Assembly: GCF_037102585.1 (NCBI RefSeq)
Contig: NW_027043820.1
Coordinates: 310,001 to 374,000 of the forward strand
Length of the DNA stretch: 64,000 nucleotides
Direction: 5' to 3'
Source of the DNA: Saccharomycopsis crataegensis
Lineage: Eukaryota; Ascomycota; Saccharomycetes; Ascoideales; Saccharomycopsidaceae
The position numbers and the translations under genes were made by a program. This document shows, in pieces, positions 21,718-34,655 of this stretch. Below the pieces are notes generated by a model. That model did not search any database, was not told the DNA's origin, and saw only the letters and a list, made by a program, of their open reading frames with translations. Numbering within the stretch: position 1 is the first letter of the stretch; every line of letters begins with the position of its first letter.

Positions 21718-21967
21718 CTTTTTTTTTTTCCTTCAAAGTTCGATTTATTAATAAATATATAATTAAATATATCTATGTAAAATCTTATAAGCTAATACTC
21801 ATTATATATGTTAGGGAAAACCATATCATATGGTGAAAAACCCTTTAGTGATAATTATTAGTATTTAAATAAAATGTTTTTTTGTTATTGTTTTTGTTAA
21901 TTTTTTTTTTGTTAATTTTTTTTTTTTCTTTTTTGTTTTGATCGACTATTCAGCTCCCAGTAGTAAT
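21718..21967 (-). mobile_element. LINE-D copy 2, 3' end only
   Basis: Matches the last codons and 3' UTR of LINE-D copy 1, including the CCATATCAT/ATGGTG hairpin. Its poly(A) (T-run 21718-21729) abuts LINE-E. Severely 5'-truncated. Confidence 0.85.
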
Positions 21968-22210
21968 TAAATTTTTTTTTAAAGACAAAATTCAATATAT
22001 TAATTAATTATATAACTATATATCTCATAAACTACCTAATGTAGTTTGAAAATTAAAGTGTTAAGGGAAAACCATTAATGGTGAAAAACCCTATTATTGT
22101 GAAAGAATGTTTTTATGCGTTTTTAAGGTTTTTAATTGTTGTTTTTTTTTGATTTTATTTTTTTTTTATTTTATTTTCTTGTTTTTCCCCACCTATTTTT
22201 TCTTCTCCGC

Positions 22211-25200
22211 TTAAAAGATATTGCTTTCAAGCAAGAAGATCATTGAATCAACGGCCATATGACAATTGAAATGCCTTTTGGATTTCAATCTTGATAATTT
22301 TCGTTGGAAACCTAGATATCTATCGATCGTTCTGGTTTCGTTCATGTTGGTGGCAGGGGTAATGATTGTTTGCCAGGTTAATGGGATATTCAAGTCAATT
22401 TTTTTCCAAAGTTTCTGGGCCAATGGACATTCAATAAGATGGTGCTTCATGATTTCAAATTGGATTTCCTTTGGGGCATATTGGGGTTCATCATATCTGG
22501 TTAATTTTTTGCTGCAATAGTCACAATGATTATTTACGTAATTGTGATTTTCAATGCCCAAATGAAAGATGTGAATATTTTGATATTTCCCCGGGAAATG
22601 TTGGTTGAATTTTTTGAGGTTATGCCAAAAGTTATCAACTTGTTTCTGATTCACCCCAGTAATGTCCATGAGTGTTTTTGACATCTTGTTCACATCTTGT
22701 TTTTCCCGTTGTTTTTTACTTCCTTTAGTATGGTCAAAATCCTTAATTCTAATTGGAATGTGTTGTTGATATTTTTCAGGAATCCCTTTTTCAATTGAAT
22801 TTTTCAAATCTTCAATTCCAATCTTCATTGGCTTCAACCTGATTGTACGTTTCTTTATACCAAGAACTTTTCTGAAATCCCAGTACGCTGTCCTTTCAGC
22901 ATCTGAGAATGTGCTGCTATTCATAACTTCTAAGGAAATTGAATCATTGGTATTCTCAATGTCATCCGCTAGTTCAAGTAATACCACCCACCAATAATGA
23001 GTTTTGATATAATCATCCTTTGGTGATTTTGTTGGTGATGTTTTTTGAATGATGTTGTTGATACTTGATTGAATTTTGAAACGTAATATCTGGTTATATT
23101 TAGTGTGACTATCCAAAAACAAATCCTGGAAAATTTTGGCTCTTCGGTGTTGGAGTTGAGACTTTAAATCAATCATTGAGAAACCGCCTTTGTTGTTGTG
23201 TGTCTTGAGTGTATCCAAAGAAATAGGTGTATCTTGCTTACCAATAACTTAATCGATGTGTCAATTTGATTCAACTGATTGGGTAACAAAGGTTGGTGTA
23301 GTTCTTTGTAATAGAACTTGGATGCAATATATGTGTTGAATGCTTCTATTTTTGATTGAATCAGCAAGCTGGTCATGTTTGATAACTTGTACTTGATATA
23401 GAGGTCACGCTGCAATGTTTCCGGCCAAAATGTCACTGATGGCCCAATAGTTATCCCCAAATATGTCAATTGAAAGTTTTCATCAGCAATCTCAAATGGG
23501 AATGGTGTCAAAAATGGATAAGTATCAGTTGGTATAATTAGTTGGGATTTCTTTTCATTGAGTTTGCTGCCACTGAATTTTTCAAATAGTCTAATACATT
23601 TCATTGTTTTGGAATAATCTCTTTTATCTTTGAGGAAAACTGTGATATCATCAGCAAAAGCAAGATAATGTTGACTGCTATATGCTTCAGGTATCAAATC
23701 TCCTTGGTAACTATGGCCTCTGGTATTCTGTTTGATAGATCGTAGTAAAGGTTCTACTGCTAATGCAAATAATGAAGGGGAAAACGGATTACCTTGGAGG
23801 GTACCATTTTTTAAATTGAATAATGGGCCGGTCATGTTGTTGATGTATAAGGATCCCGTTATCTGCTTGAGGATGTTGATGATTAACTTGGCAAATTTTT
23901 TCCAAAATTTAAATGGGACAATAGTTGTTCCATATATTCGTGAGATATCCTATCGAACGCTTTCTCCAAATCCACAATTAGTATCAGCTTTTGTGGATTT
24001 GGTATTATATGCGTTTTATCTTTTGGATGAATTAGACTATCTAACATTTCTCTGAAAATGGTGATGTTGGAGAACGATGACCGGCCTGGAATAAAACCAG
24101 CTTGATCTTCCCCTATGATATCGGGCAAGTGCTTCAACAACCTATTATTAATTATTGTGGATAATAATCGAAGATTAGTGTTGATAAGGGCTATCGGCCT
24201 ATAGTTTCCAATGTTTTCTTTTGACTTTCCAGGCTTTGGTATGATGTTAAAGAGTATAGTTCGGTAGTGGAATGGTAAATTTCCTTCAGTTAGAATGTGG
24301 TTAAATTCTTGAAGAAGGATGTGTTTGATTTGGGGAAATAATTCCTTATAAAATTTGTATGGGATTCCATCTATGCCCGGTGTGGACTTCAAATTTGCCG
24401 AATCAATTGCCAGTTTGAGTTCTTCCATTGTTATGAAGGAATCCATTTTTCTCTTCTCTTCAGGAGATATTCCTTGGGTTGGAATCACGTCCTGAAGATA
24501 TTTATGTATTTTTTTTGTGTCCTTTGTTCCTCTGGTTCCATCAAACAAGTCCATATAATATTCAGTTGCTATTTTCATTATCTCTTCATGAGATTGAACT
24601 AGTGTCCCTTCTACATCTTTTAGCTGCTTTATTGGGCGTTGTTCTTGATATTGGTGGAAAACTTGGTTAATATGTTGATAATATTCCGTCACTTTATCAA
24701 GTTCAGGCACTTTCACTTTTTTCAACATATGTTTGAGTTTTTCTGCTTTGCATTTAATATCAATTATTAATTCATCGGTTCCTTGGATATCTTCATTTAT
24801 AGATTGGTGCTTGAGAACATTAATGATTCTGTCGGTCAATCTATATCTCTTCATATTATAGTAAGCCTTGGATGAAGTTAAAGTCAACTCCACTGTAACT
24901 GAATCATGTGTGGATCTTTTCCCAAAATGATTTGTTTGTGTCATATTCCATTTGTTTTCTTTGTTTTTTAAGAAGCTCCCAGTGATATAGAACCTATCCA
25001 ATCTCCGGCTTTTCCCTAATTCTGATGCTTTATTAGTGAATGTTTTCTTGATGTTATGTTTGATTGAATTGAATGAGTCCTTCAAGTTCAACAAAGTAAT
25101 GAGATTAGTTAAGGATTCAGCAACTGAGTCTTCACGGCTTCTATAATTTAAGGAGTCCGAACGATCAATAAAATTATTAAAATCACCAGCTAACATGATG

Positions 25201-25587
25201 TTGATTGTCTTTCCTGGGAATCTAGTTTGAAGATTCTGATGTTGGGCAAGTAAACTGAGTTTGAGCTGATCATGGATCTGATTTTGCTTTTGGTATTGAT
25301 TTGGATTATACAAGTTTATAATCCAGAGTGCTTGGTTATTTTCTAATTCAATTAAGACATCCGTGATGTGTTTTTGGAGTTCATGTTGGACAGTAATACC
25401 TGCTAGTTTGGATCCTAACACTGGAATAGAATCATCAACAATTATTGCTGTTCTGGAACAGGTTGAATTATAGTATATGACTTAGTTCTTGGAGCAAAGA
25501 CACATTGGATTTTTGGGTGAAACTTATTACCAACTGGTCGCTGATACGACTCCGTTGTATATTTTGAGTATTGATTTTAATAATCAT
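22211..25587 (-). pseudogene. LINE-A ORF2 (endonuclease and reverse transcriptase), frameshifted
   Basis: Same protein as the intact ORF2 at 43620-47036. Against that copy it carries three frame breaks: a 1-nt loss near 23237, a 1-nt loss in an A-run near 23893, and a 38-bp deletion near 25483 in the endonuclease domain. Motifs between the breaks are intact (GDFNNF, GIDGIPYKFYKE, AFADDITVF). It cannot make a full protein. Confidence 0.9.
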
Positions 25588-25592
25588 TATGT

Positions 25593-25901
25593 TTATTCAT
25601 TGGAATTTTGATTTGTCTGTTTGTTTCTGGTTGCATCAGCTTCCAGAGTTGACAAATCATCATTGGTTGGTGTTAATTCTGTTTTCTCATGTACTGGAAT
25701 TTCATCACCCAGTAGCATTTCATCCTCCTCATATTCTTCTGAATCCTCATATTCGTCTTTTGCATCATAGATGTATTCTCCATCATTTTCATACTCCTCA
25801 TCATACTCTTCGTCATTATCATTATCAGGTTCTGCACTTGATTCAGACAGGGTTGGCTCTTTAGAGCCAGTTTGTGTCAGTTTTGATGTCACTGATGGGT
25901 G
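25593..25901 (-). pseudogene. LINE-A ORF1 C-terminal remnant
   Basis: About 100 codons identical or nearly so to the acidic tail of LINE-A ORF1 (DEEYDEEYENDGEYIYD region). The rest was lost at the junction with LTR-B. Confidence 0.85.
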
Positions 25902-26303
25902 TGTTGAAGTTTTGTAACCCTAGTTACAGTAGTCATTACCAATAACAAATACTATCAAACTATCCTTGTTATTATTCTTATTCTTCTTAACTAACTAACT
26001 ATTTAAATAACAAAATATAAACTCAAACTATGGGGAGAGGCCCCATATTTATAATAAGACCAATATATATGATTTGTAATCATACATCCATCTAGAACAT
26101 TCTAGATGATTAATCATATGCACAATGACTAATTATTAGGCTGAGTCATAATCACATGCAGATTATATATTGCTCAGCCATGGTAAATAAACCGTCTTAT
26201 CCGAGACTCGAACCCAGGATCTATTCAACACATTGATACCCGTGTTAACCGTTGAGCCATCTGTACAAAACCCAATATATGACTTTGGATTGTCAACTCA
26301 ACA
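25902..26303 (-). mobile_element. Copia-type LTR, family B, copy 1
   Basis: 402 bp, TGTTGAAG...CTCAACA. It is related to family A at both ends but distinct inside. It contains a tRNA-like segment at 26192-26266. Left flank is LINE-A ORF1 and right flank is family A copia interior, with no target duplication, so this is a recombination junction. Confidence 0.85.
26192..26266 (-). other. tRNA-like segment inside LTR-B copy 1
   Basis: A box TGGCTCAACGG, stem AACAC...GTGTT, B box GGTTCGAGTCT. The acceptor arms do not pair and the anticodon loop is too large, so it is not a working tRNA. Confidence 0.7.
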
Positions 26304-29055
26304 TTCGCTGCTTTGGTTCCCTTGCATATGTGGTTATACCAAACAGTTTGAGAAATGGAAAATTTGATGCTACCGCCAAGGTTGGAATGATGCTCGGGTA
26401 TGATAGAGATCACTGTGCGTACAGAATTTTTGATCCTGCTGCCAACAAGATTATTGTGGCGACTCAGGTCAGATTTGATGAGTCAAGATATTACTATCAG
26501 GATATGAAGCGAGTCACTGATGTGGATACCGAGATTGCTAAGGTAAGCAGCTCTGGTGGTATGGGTTTTGCTGGTGGCGTTGCACCAGGCCCTGTTATAA
26601 GTGATCCAGACTTAGAGGATGTTGCAAGTGAGATCTCTGTTGATGATGAACGAATGGTTTCCGATTTGGATGATTCAGAAAGAGAGTCCACTGTTTCCTC
26701 AAGCAAAGACGTGGAAATGAGAATCATAGACGATGATGAGGATGCCACTGGAGAGTTAATCCCATCAAGGATGGTTTTAGAAGAGTTCAAGTTGGTTACT
26801 GCTACAAAAAGGAAAAGATCATCGGGTTCTAGACCCAAGAAAAGTACAGGTTTGATTAAAAGAAATCCATTTGGGATCTTGGCAGAAGTTGAACAAGAAT
26901 CTGATACATTCAGTTCAGATTCAGAGAGGGAAATTGCTATTGAGAAACCACAAAGGAAGAAGTACAGAAACGATAGTAGCTCAAAAGAGCTTACTTCTTT
27001 TGTTCCTAATGGTAGTAGCAATGACAACTTGGTGGTTTCGGAAATTGAGCCACATGTTGAACAGCCAAGTGATTGTGATGAGGAATCAGAACTGAATGAT
27101 GTTGCCGAAGGCAAGTTGTTAGAGTACAAACCTGTGAATTATGTTGCCTCTTGTTTTATGGCTGGTGAAGCTGCTGCTTTGGCTGGTGGAAGTGATGTTC
27201 CTGGAAATTATAAGGAAGCCATGAAGAGCAACGAAAGTGCAGAATGGAAGCGCGCTTGTGACGAAGAAATTGCGGCTCACAAGGAGAATTCCACTTATGA
27301 ATTGGTCGAGTTGCCGAAAGGAAGAAAGCCAATTACATGTCGTTGGGTCTTTGCAAAGAAAGATAACGGAGTCTTCAAGGGAAGACTTGTTGCTCGAGGA
27401 TTCACACAGGTGAAGGGTATTGACTACAATGAGACATTCTCACCTGTGGTGCGTTATGAATCTATCAGGTTGATGTTGAGTATCGCTGCCAAGAATGGAA
27501 TGGCAGTTCATCAGATGGATGTCAAGACAGCTTTTCTCAATGGGTTTCTTCAAGAAGAATTATACATGACACAGCCGGAAGGGTATGTGGTTAAAGGAAG
27601 GGAAACCAGTGTCTTGAGATTGAAGAAAAGCTTGTATGGTTTGAAACAGGCTCCCTTGGTGTGGAATGAAAGAATCCACAGTGTTTTGTCGTCGCTTGGT
27701 TTTGTCAGAAACGGTGCTGAATATTGTCTATATTCAAGGAAATCCGAAAAGTCTTTTGTGATGGTTGCGCTTTACGTTGATGATTTATTGATAGCTGGTA
27801 CCTCAGATTTTGCCATCAGGAAAGTGAAAAGTGAATTGATGAATGTCTTCAAGATGAAGGACTTGGGAATAGTCAGGAAATTTTTGGGTATCAATATCTC
27901 GCAAGATAATGGAGGTATTAACATGAGCTTGAAAGACTATATTGGCTCTATGTTAAAGGAATTTGGAATGGAGAATTGCAACCCAGATAAGACGCCTACT
28001 ATTGCTGGTCAGGATCTCACCTTGGTGGACAACAGTGCTGAGGATTGTGACGCCACAGCTTACAGATCTTTGGTTGGAAAATTATTATTTGCTGCTAATA
28101 CTGTTAGAAGCGATATCAGCTATATCGTCGGTGTTCTATCCAGATACCTCAAGGAACCAAAGGAGGTGCATTATAAGGCAGCAAAGAGAGTTTTAAGATA
28201 CTTGAAAGGAACCAAAGATTTGGGAATAAGATATGAGGCTGGCAATAATGATAACGGTGAGCTTCTTGGATACTGTGATGCTGACTGGGCTGGAGATAAG
28301 TCAGACAGAAAGTCTACTACTGGGTTTGTGTTCAAATATGCCAATGGTGCAATCACATGGAGATCTAAGAAGCAAGCTACTGTTGCTCTTTCTACGGCAG
28401 AGGCTGAATACATGTCACTAAGTGAAGGAGTCAAGGAAGCATTATGGCTAATGCAAGTGTTCAAGGAATTTGGGATCAATACTGGTCCAGTGAGGATGTT
28501 TGATGATAACCAAGGGTGTATTGAGATGGCAAAGCATCCAGCTTTCCATCATCGCACCAAACACATTGACATCAGGACTCACTTTATCAGGGACCACATT
28601 GGATCTGGCTCTATCAATTTGGAGTACTTGAGCACTGGTGTTATGATTGCCGATATGTTTACAAAAGGTCTTGCTGCCCCTCAATTCTTGGAGTTGAGAA
28701 GGCTCTGTGGTATGGAGACTTTGAATTGAGAGAGGGTGTTGAGTTGGCAATCCAAAGTTATGTGGTTAGTCATTGTTCATGGAACCTTCTAGAACTTATG
28801 GAACCTTCTAGAATTCCATGGAACCTTCTAGAACTTATGGAACCTTCTAGAACTTATGGAACCTTCTAGAGCTTATGGAACCTTCTAGAACCCATTGAGA
28901 TTAATATAAATATGGGCCATGCCCCCCATAGTCTGAGTTTGTCCTTTATATAATTTAGATAGTTAACAAGTAAAACAAGTATAACAAGGGAATAAATATT
29001 ATTGAATATTATTGTTATCAATGTCTTTTGTAACTAGAGTTACAAAACTACAACA
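26304..29055 (+). mobile_element. Copia element family A, 3' part with LTR, broken
   Basis: Pol from the end of integrase through RT (YVDDLLIAG) and RNase H (CDADWAG) to the stop at 28727-28729, then a purine tract and LTR 28737-29055 with six heat-shock-element repeats. The 5' part (LTR, Gag, protease, most of integrase) is missing. Very close to the whole copy at 54904-59876, so the loss is recent. Confidence 0.9.
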
Positions 29056-32000
29056 CTTCTAACCTGGGCATACAATGCAAGCGTATCAATTACCATGAAT
29101 TTCAAATTCTTCTCTTCTTTAGTTTCTTCTCTGGTCTTCTCAAAATTTATTCCAATCCAATTCTCACGAGATGCATAAAAAGGTCATTTTATTGAGGAGT
29201 AGTTAAGACTCATCGATGTTCCCAGTGAATAGGGTTAGCATACCTTTAGTTCAAGATAAGCTCAGGCATTAGCAGTTATGACGGAGCTTCCTAGCTCTAA
29301 TCACTCTTAGCCATTGTAAGAAGTAAGTCACTTGAACTAATATGATCGATGGATGATGTCGGGAATTCTCTCCAGTGACCTCCTCCAGTCCGTACTCGGT
29401 CAATCCATCGTCCTGCTTGTTATTCCATTAACTCGCTTTCTCCTAACGAAACAGTTCACAATCAGTATTTTCGTAACGTCAATGATCAAATACATTTTTG
29501 GCTTCTCTAAGTGTATTCAATAGTGTGATGTATCTAATCAAGTACCTTGTCCATTTCATTAGTACCTTGTTCATTTCATTAGTACATTCACCGCATATGG
29601 TTACCACTTCTCAGCCTTAAATTCTTTAATTTTCAAAACTGGATATATCATCAAAAACCCTTATCTTGTCAATTGACAACAATAGAGCTTCTTGGCTCAA
29701 CCTTCTCCCTCTCAGTCGAAATGTTCAAAAGCATGCCCTAGTTCATACTCTTCTGGCCTTATTCACTCCACTGCGACTCCACGATATATTACATCGCTCA
29801 CGCACAATCCCTGTTCGACCTTAGGGTTGTACACCTCTTATACAACTTTGACAACGATTATGACACTGCCTTAATCCTGTTACCAATCTCAGCTTCTTGT
29901 CACTTTATAAGCGAACCTCGCTTAACTCCGGAGCTATTCCAATTATCCCTTTGGAATTATTAGCATTCCGATTCAATACCAGCTATCCTTTTTTTCACAG
30001 TAACATGGTAATCAAGTAGGACTCTTCATTCTTCAGTTTGGAGAGTCCAAGCAACCCGAGTAATGACTCTCCATGGTCGAGCTCTATTTCGATTATCGAG
30101 ATACCCATGACCAAAGGGAGGTTGCCAACCAAGCCGGAAATGATAATATACATAGCTTTTTCCTAATATGTCCTCTCGAATAGTTGACAGTGATACATCC
30201 TTCTGTGGTTGGCATTGTTCGCGCAACTTGTGGACTTACCCTTATCAACCACAGCTTAACTCTTCCCTGTAAACTCTGCGTTGAAAGTCCCAATGCTCAA
30301 ATGTGTCAAGGTAATGTTGTACTATAGCCTTTCGAAGTAACGAAACCGTTGTTTTATTACTATCATTGTCACACCACAGAACCAATGACCTCCGTTACTG
30401 CACAAATAACAAGAACGCTGGAGACCAACTTATCAGACGAGTATCCCCACAGGCAAGGCTTTAATCACTCGTTTAATTTCCACGGATGCATCAATCTCAA
30501 TCAATTGTTCGTAACAACATTTAGCAAGACTATCGATACGACGGAAACTTCCTTTGCAACATAAGCAACACAATTTTATTAAACTTCTCTAGCTTCGGCA
30601 CCGGTTGCCTTGGTCATCGTAAAAGTTTCCTTTCTCCAATCTTCCATACATCTGTAAGGATCATTCCTTCGATCCAACAATCAATAAGCGACTTTCCACG
30701 TCATCGCTTCGTATCACCTTTTAGTGACTACTATAATTTCAATTCAACAATCTCTAAACGATGTTATTACCTCATCGCTCCATAGTTACCAGCTTTCCGT
30801 AACCGATACAACTTTGGGACTTCTATCTCCCAATTCCGTTGTCACCCATGTATTAATTCCGTTCCAGTACTAGAATACCGGAATTAACAAATAATGACTA
30901 TACCACCAAAAAAAAACCAATCTTTGGCGTAAGGATTCTAAGATCGTAACCTTTTCTAACTATTTGGTTCTTGACCTAGGCTCCTCAATAATCATCAATA
31001 TTTTATAGGAGAGGAATAAAATCCTTCCCAAACATAACTAGTCGGCTCTTGATCCTGACTCAGAAATGTGGCTTAACAATAAGCAAAACAAAAATAAACA
31101 TCAAAAATAAACAATATAAACAAAACAACACATCGTCGTCTTGTGGGAGTGGTTAGTGGCTATTTGTTCCGATCTCAACCACTCCATAAGCAGGGTCATC
31201 TTGACACCTATAACGTGATCCTAATCGATCATAAAACCAAACACTCGTTTTCGTCAACGGTGTGAAATACGCAGGGCCACCGTGGCACCTGAGGTAACAA
31301 AATCCAGTCACAAAGTAGGCAGACAATGGTTCTCTTTTTGCCCGTTAAAATACACAAGGCCACCAAAGTTCCTCATGTGACAAGTCAAAAACAAAAGTTA
31401 CAACGTTCTCGTATAACGATGTAATGTAGCAGGGCATCCACAGCACCTGGGGTGACAACCGTCACAAACAAAGATAGTTGCGTCGTTCTCTTATAACGAC
31501 GTAAAACAGACAGGGCTTCCAAAGCGCCTGGGGTGACAGCAGTCACAAACAAAAATAATTTCATCGTTCTCTTATAACGACGTAAAACAGACAGGGCTTC
31601 CAAAGCGCCTGGGGTGACAACAGTCACAAACAAAAAAATAATTTCATCGTTCACTTATAACGATGTAAAGCAGTCAAGGAATTCGCGTCACCTGGCGTGG
31701 CGTTAAATCTCAACACAATCAAGACAACCACATATGACGTCTTTTCTGACGAAGTAACCAAGACAGAGTCCTGCAGGTATATGAGGTAACTGTAATCATA
31801 TTCGCATTATCGCATCCGACCTAGCAAAGTAAGATAGTCATGGTCGGAAAGATACTTCATATAACACAACGGTGGGTACATCCATTATGCCGTGGTGAAA
31901 AAAGGGTGAGTGACAAATTGTTCAACTCAGTTGCACTGAGATGACACGTAGCTTCGCTTCCATGACTTTCGCTAGCATAATGCAGCCAAGATTAAGCTTG

Positions 32001-32121
32001 ATCTCTTCGAAACCGTACCCACGTCTTCTCCAGGAACAGCATTATACATCAATGCCACTGCAACCGTGCGCCTGTCTCTGGTTTGGTATTGTCAGCTCCT
32101 GAACCTTATGACGGATTCCAG
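29056..32121 (-). mobile_element. Family C element, copy 2, interior only
   Basis: About 3.07 kb closely matching 5925-8975 of copy 1, without its own LTRs, flanked on both sides by family A LTRs in the same orientation. Like copy 1 it has no long ORF. Broken. Confidence 0.85.
31170..31700 (-). repeat. Tandem ~81-bp structured repeats, family C copy 2
   Basis: Same array as 8020-8560. Here three adjacent units keep an exact 81-bp step, giving an 89-codon frame on the minus strand (31385-31654) with the repeat VTPGALEALSVLRRYKRT. Copy 1 does not keep that frame, so conservation looks more like RNA structure than protein. Confidence 0.75.
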
Positions 32122-32257
32122 TGTTGAGTTGGCAATCCAAAGTTATGTGGCTAGTTCATGGAACCTTCTAGAATTCCATGGAACATTCTAGAACTCATTG
32201 AGATTAATATAAATATGGGCCATGCCCCCCCCCCTCATAGTTTGAGTTTGTCCTTTA

Positions 32258-32452
32258 CAGTGTTTTCATTTTTTATTCGATTTATTCGTACCAACCACCG
32301 GAAATGTTCGTACCAGTGGCAAAAAATAATTCATACCGACCCCCGGTATTTTTCGTACCACCGCAGCGGGATTTATTCAGACCATCTAAGAAAAATAGTT
32401 CATACTATTGCACTTCAATTATTCATACCAACAGAATACAAAATTCATACTA
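32258..32452. repeat. Left terminal inverted repeat of transposon copy 1
   Basis: About 190 bp, mirrored at 34370-34556. It is made of about eight imperfect 22-24-bp units, each starting TTCRTACY, probably transposase-binding sites. Confidence 0.8.
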
Positions 32453-32749
32453 AATGCATAAAATTCTTATGCTTTCATTAATATTTTATCTTTGATATTA
32501 TTAAACATGTTATAGGGGACCCGCACACCCAATAAAGCCCCTTTGCAATACTCATTTACCATTTCAGAGGCTCATAACCAAATTTTGTAGTGGTTTCGTC
32601 CTTCCTTAAAATTTTAAATTTTCATTAATTTGTTTTGGAGCTTTGTTGCGTCTTTATGTAATTTTTTTTATAGTTTTTACTTTTTTTTTTTTGGTTTGTT
32701 TTCTGTATTTTGTTTTCTAATTTTTTTTCTTCATCTTTGGTATTTGTTT

Positions 32750-34078
32750 TCAAAAGAGCTGCTGTTGTAAACAGAGATCAATATGTCTAGAAGCATGTCT
32801 GCAGAATCCCTTGTAACTATCAAGGGAAATATTTTCTGTGGCTTCTTTCACCCTTGGAGTTAATTGCTCCTTCTTGCTCAAGTTTGATCTTTTGACTTTA
32901 CTCTTACATACTGACCAGAATTCTTCTATAGCATTCAACCCTGGAGAATAAGGAGGTAAAAACACAAGTTCCAAGCCACTCAGTGCCACTAGTAACTGAA
33001 GATCAAGTCGTTTATGAATGGCAGCATTATCAAGGATCAAATATTTCATACTTTTGAGCTCCTCATTATTTTCTATTTGCTGGATCACTGACTTTACAAA
33101 ACTGTAGAAGTGATTAGCTGTAGTACCTTTACTCACTTTGTCAATGGTCGTTTCTGAATCAAGTTTTCTCTTCTTATTGGATGTAGCCACTGGAGTTCTG
33201 ACCTTTAATTCAATACAACCTTTGACAGAAATTGCCCCAATGAACGAAATATTAAGCCCTCTGGTTACGGGAACAGTAAGAACTGCTTTTTCACCCACAG
33301 CAGACCATCCATACTCACGCCGCATACTGATATTGAAACCTGCTTCGTCGATGAAAATACAGTTTTGACTAAAGTCGAGCTTGTCTTTATACTTCTCTGC
33401 CCACTCGAGTCTCTGTTTCTTCAATTCCTCCAGACTTCTTCTCAAAGCCCATTTAGAAATACGTTTGAGACTTAGCTTACAGACCTTGGTTACAAAGTTA
33501 TAGATTGTGGTAGCCTTGGCTCTTATATTGGTGAAGGCTTTCTTGAGTCTCTCCAACATAAAATCGAGAGTCACTGTAGCATCTTCCTTTATCAATTTTT
33601 GAAGGAATTCCTTATGCTCACCAGTAAGAAGGGGCTTACGACCTCTTTTCTTTGTTGGCTCCGAGATACCATTTAATTCATTAACAAGTATTTTGTTCCA
33701 ATTTCTTTTCCATGTGTAAGCAGTTTGCAAAGGTATATCTTCTAATTTTGCAGCCTTGTAAGCTGACACGCCTTCTTCCATGACCAATTGCCAAAATCTT
33801 TGTTTGACAGCTTGATTATAATACCGGTACGAACCTCTATATCTTCGTTCTTTCATTTCAATTTCCATCTCGGCATCTTCTTCTTCTTCGAAAATAGGAT
33901 CAATTTCCATGATATCCATGATACCTGGTTTTTCAAAATGCTTATAGTCACTGTAACTAAAGCAAGCTTCAACTGGTGCTATTTCAGACTCTAAAGTCAT
34001 TTCACTGGGTTCAGCATAGAATCTATTACCTAGGCCATCAACATACCCATCAGTTAGTAGCTTGGCTTTCAAGTCCAT
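32750..34078 (-). CDS. DD34E transposase (Tc1/IS630-type)
   Basis: 442 residues with its own ATG. N-terminal acidic stretch (FEEEEDAEMEIEM), then helix-turn-helix-like DNA-binding segments (about 95-210), then the DDE domain: first Asp in FIDEAGF, second in LILDNAAIHK, Glu in SPGLNAIEEFW. There are 34 residues between the second Asp and the Glu, so it is DD34E, and all three catalytic residues are present. It would cut and paste the surrounding element at TA sites. Differs from the copy at 49143-50471 at a handful of residues, so both look intact and recent. Confidence 0.95.
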   Translation of the reverse strand: MDLKAKLLTDGYVDGLGNRFYAEPSEMTLESEIAPVEACFSYSDYKHFEKPGIMDIMEIDPIFEEEEDAEMEIEMKERRYRGSYRYYNQAVKQRFWQLVMEEGVSAYKAAKLEDIPLQTAYTWKRNWNKILVNELNGISEPTKKRGRKPLLTGEHKEFLQKLIKEDATVTLDFMLERLKKAFTNIRAKATTIYNFVTKVCKLSLKRISKWALRRSLEELKKQRLEWAEKYKDKLDFSQNCIFIDEAGFNISMRREYGWSAVGEKAVLTVPVTRGLNISFIGAISVKGCIELKVRTPVATSNKKRKLDSETTIDKVSKGTTANHFYSFVKSVIQQIENNEELKSMKYLILDNAAIHKRLDLQLLVALSGLELVFLPPYSPGLNAIEEFWSVCKSKVKRSNLSKKEQLTPRVKEATENISLDSYKGFCRHASRHIDLCLQQQLF

Positions 34079-34655
34079 ACTTAGTTTTGATGGTAAAATC
34101 TTATGCTTTTTTTGTAAGTAATCTGGTGATCATATAAAGACCGAATTGAATGTCAAAAGTGGGAATTCATCATCTTAAATGGAGAACAGCTCCTACCATA
34201 CATTCGTTCCCATTTCTTGAAAACCGTAATCACGTGATATTATTGATATTATTATAGATATCCGGTTTTATAGAAAGTAGCCTAGAATTATGGAAAAAAT
34301 GAGTATAATTTGATTAAACTGAGTAGCTTAGAGGCTTATAGAGCCAGTCACATAAAAAAAAGAAAGGAATTAATATGAATTTTATATTCTGTTGGTATGA
34401 ATAATTGAAGTGCAATAGTATGAACTATTTTTCTTAGATGGTCTGAATAAATCCCGCTGCGGTGGTACGAAAAATACCGGGGGTCGGTATGAATTATTTT
34501 TTGCCACTGGTACGAACATTTCCGGTGGTTGGTACGAATAAAAAATGAAAACACTGTATATACTTTAGATAGTTAACAAGTAGAACAAGGGAATAAATAT
34601 TATTGAATATTATTGTTATAATGTCTTTTGTAACTAGAGTTACAAAACTACAACA

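Larger units (their letters stand above)
21972..25901 (-). mobile_element. LINE-A copy 3, broken
   Basis: 3' UTR and tail at 21972-22210, ORF2 at 22211-25587 and the C-terminal part of ORF1 at 25593-25901. It is cut off by an LTR-B at 25902. Near-identical to LINE-A copy 1. Confidence 0.92.
32258..34556 (-). mobile_element. Tc1/mariner-like DNA transposon, copy 1
   Basis: 2,299 bp with terminal inverted repeats starting CAGTGTTTTCATTTTT and TA on both sides (32256-32257, 34557-34558), the mark of the IS630-Tc1-mariner superfamily. It carries one transposase gene. The left terminal repeat has a 9-bp duplication absent from the other three ends in the window. Confidence 0.95.
32122..34655 (+). 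mobile_element. Copia LTR family A split by a Tc1-like transposon
   Basis: LTR halves at 32122-32257 and 34557-34655. Two heat-shock-element repeats in the left half. The outer flanks (TCCAG and TGCAC) are not a duplication. Confidence 0.85.

Noticed and set aside
26192-26266. Functional tRNA gene inside LTR-B
   Set aside because: Acceptor arms do not pair and the anticodon loop is oversized.
26497-27129. 210-residue minus-strand ORF, also at 56829-57461
   Set aside because: Shadow of the copia polyprotein on the opposite strand.
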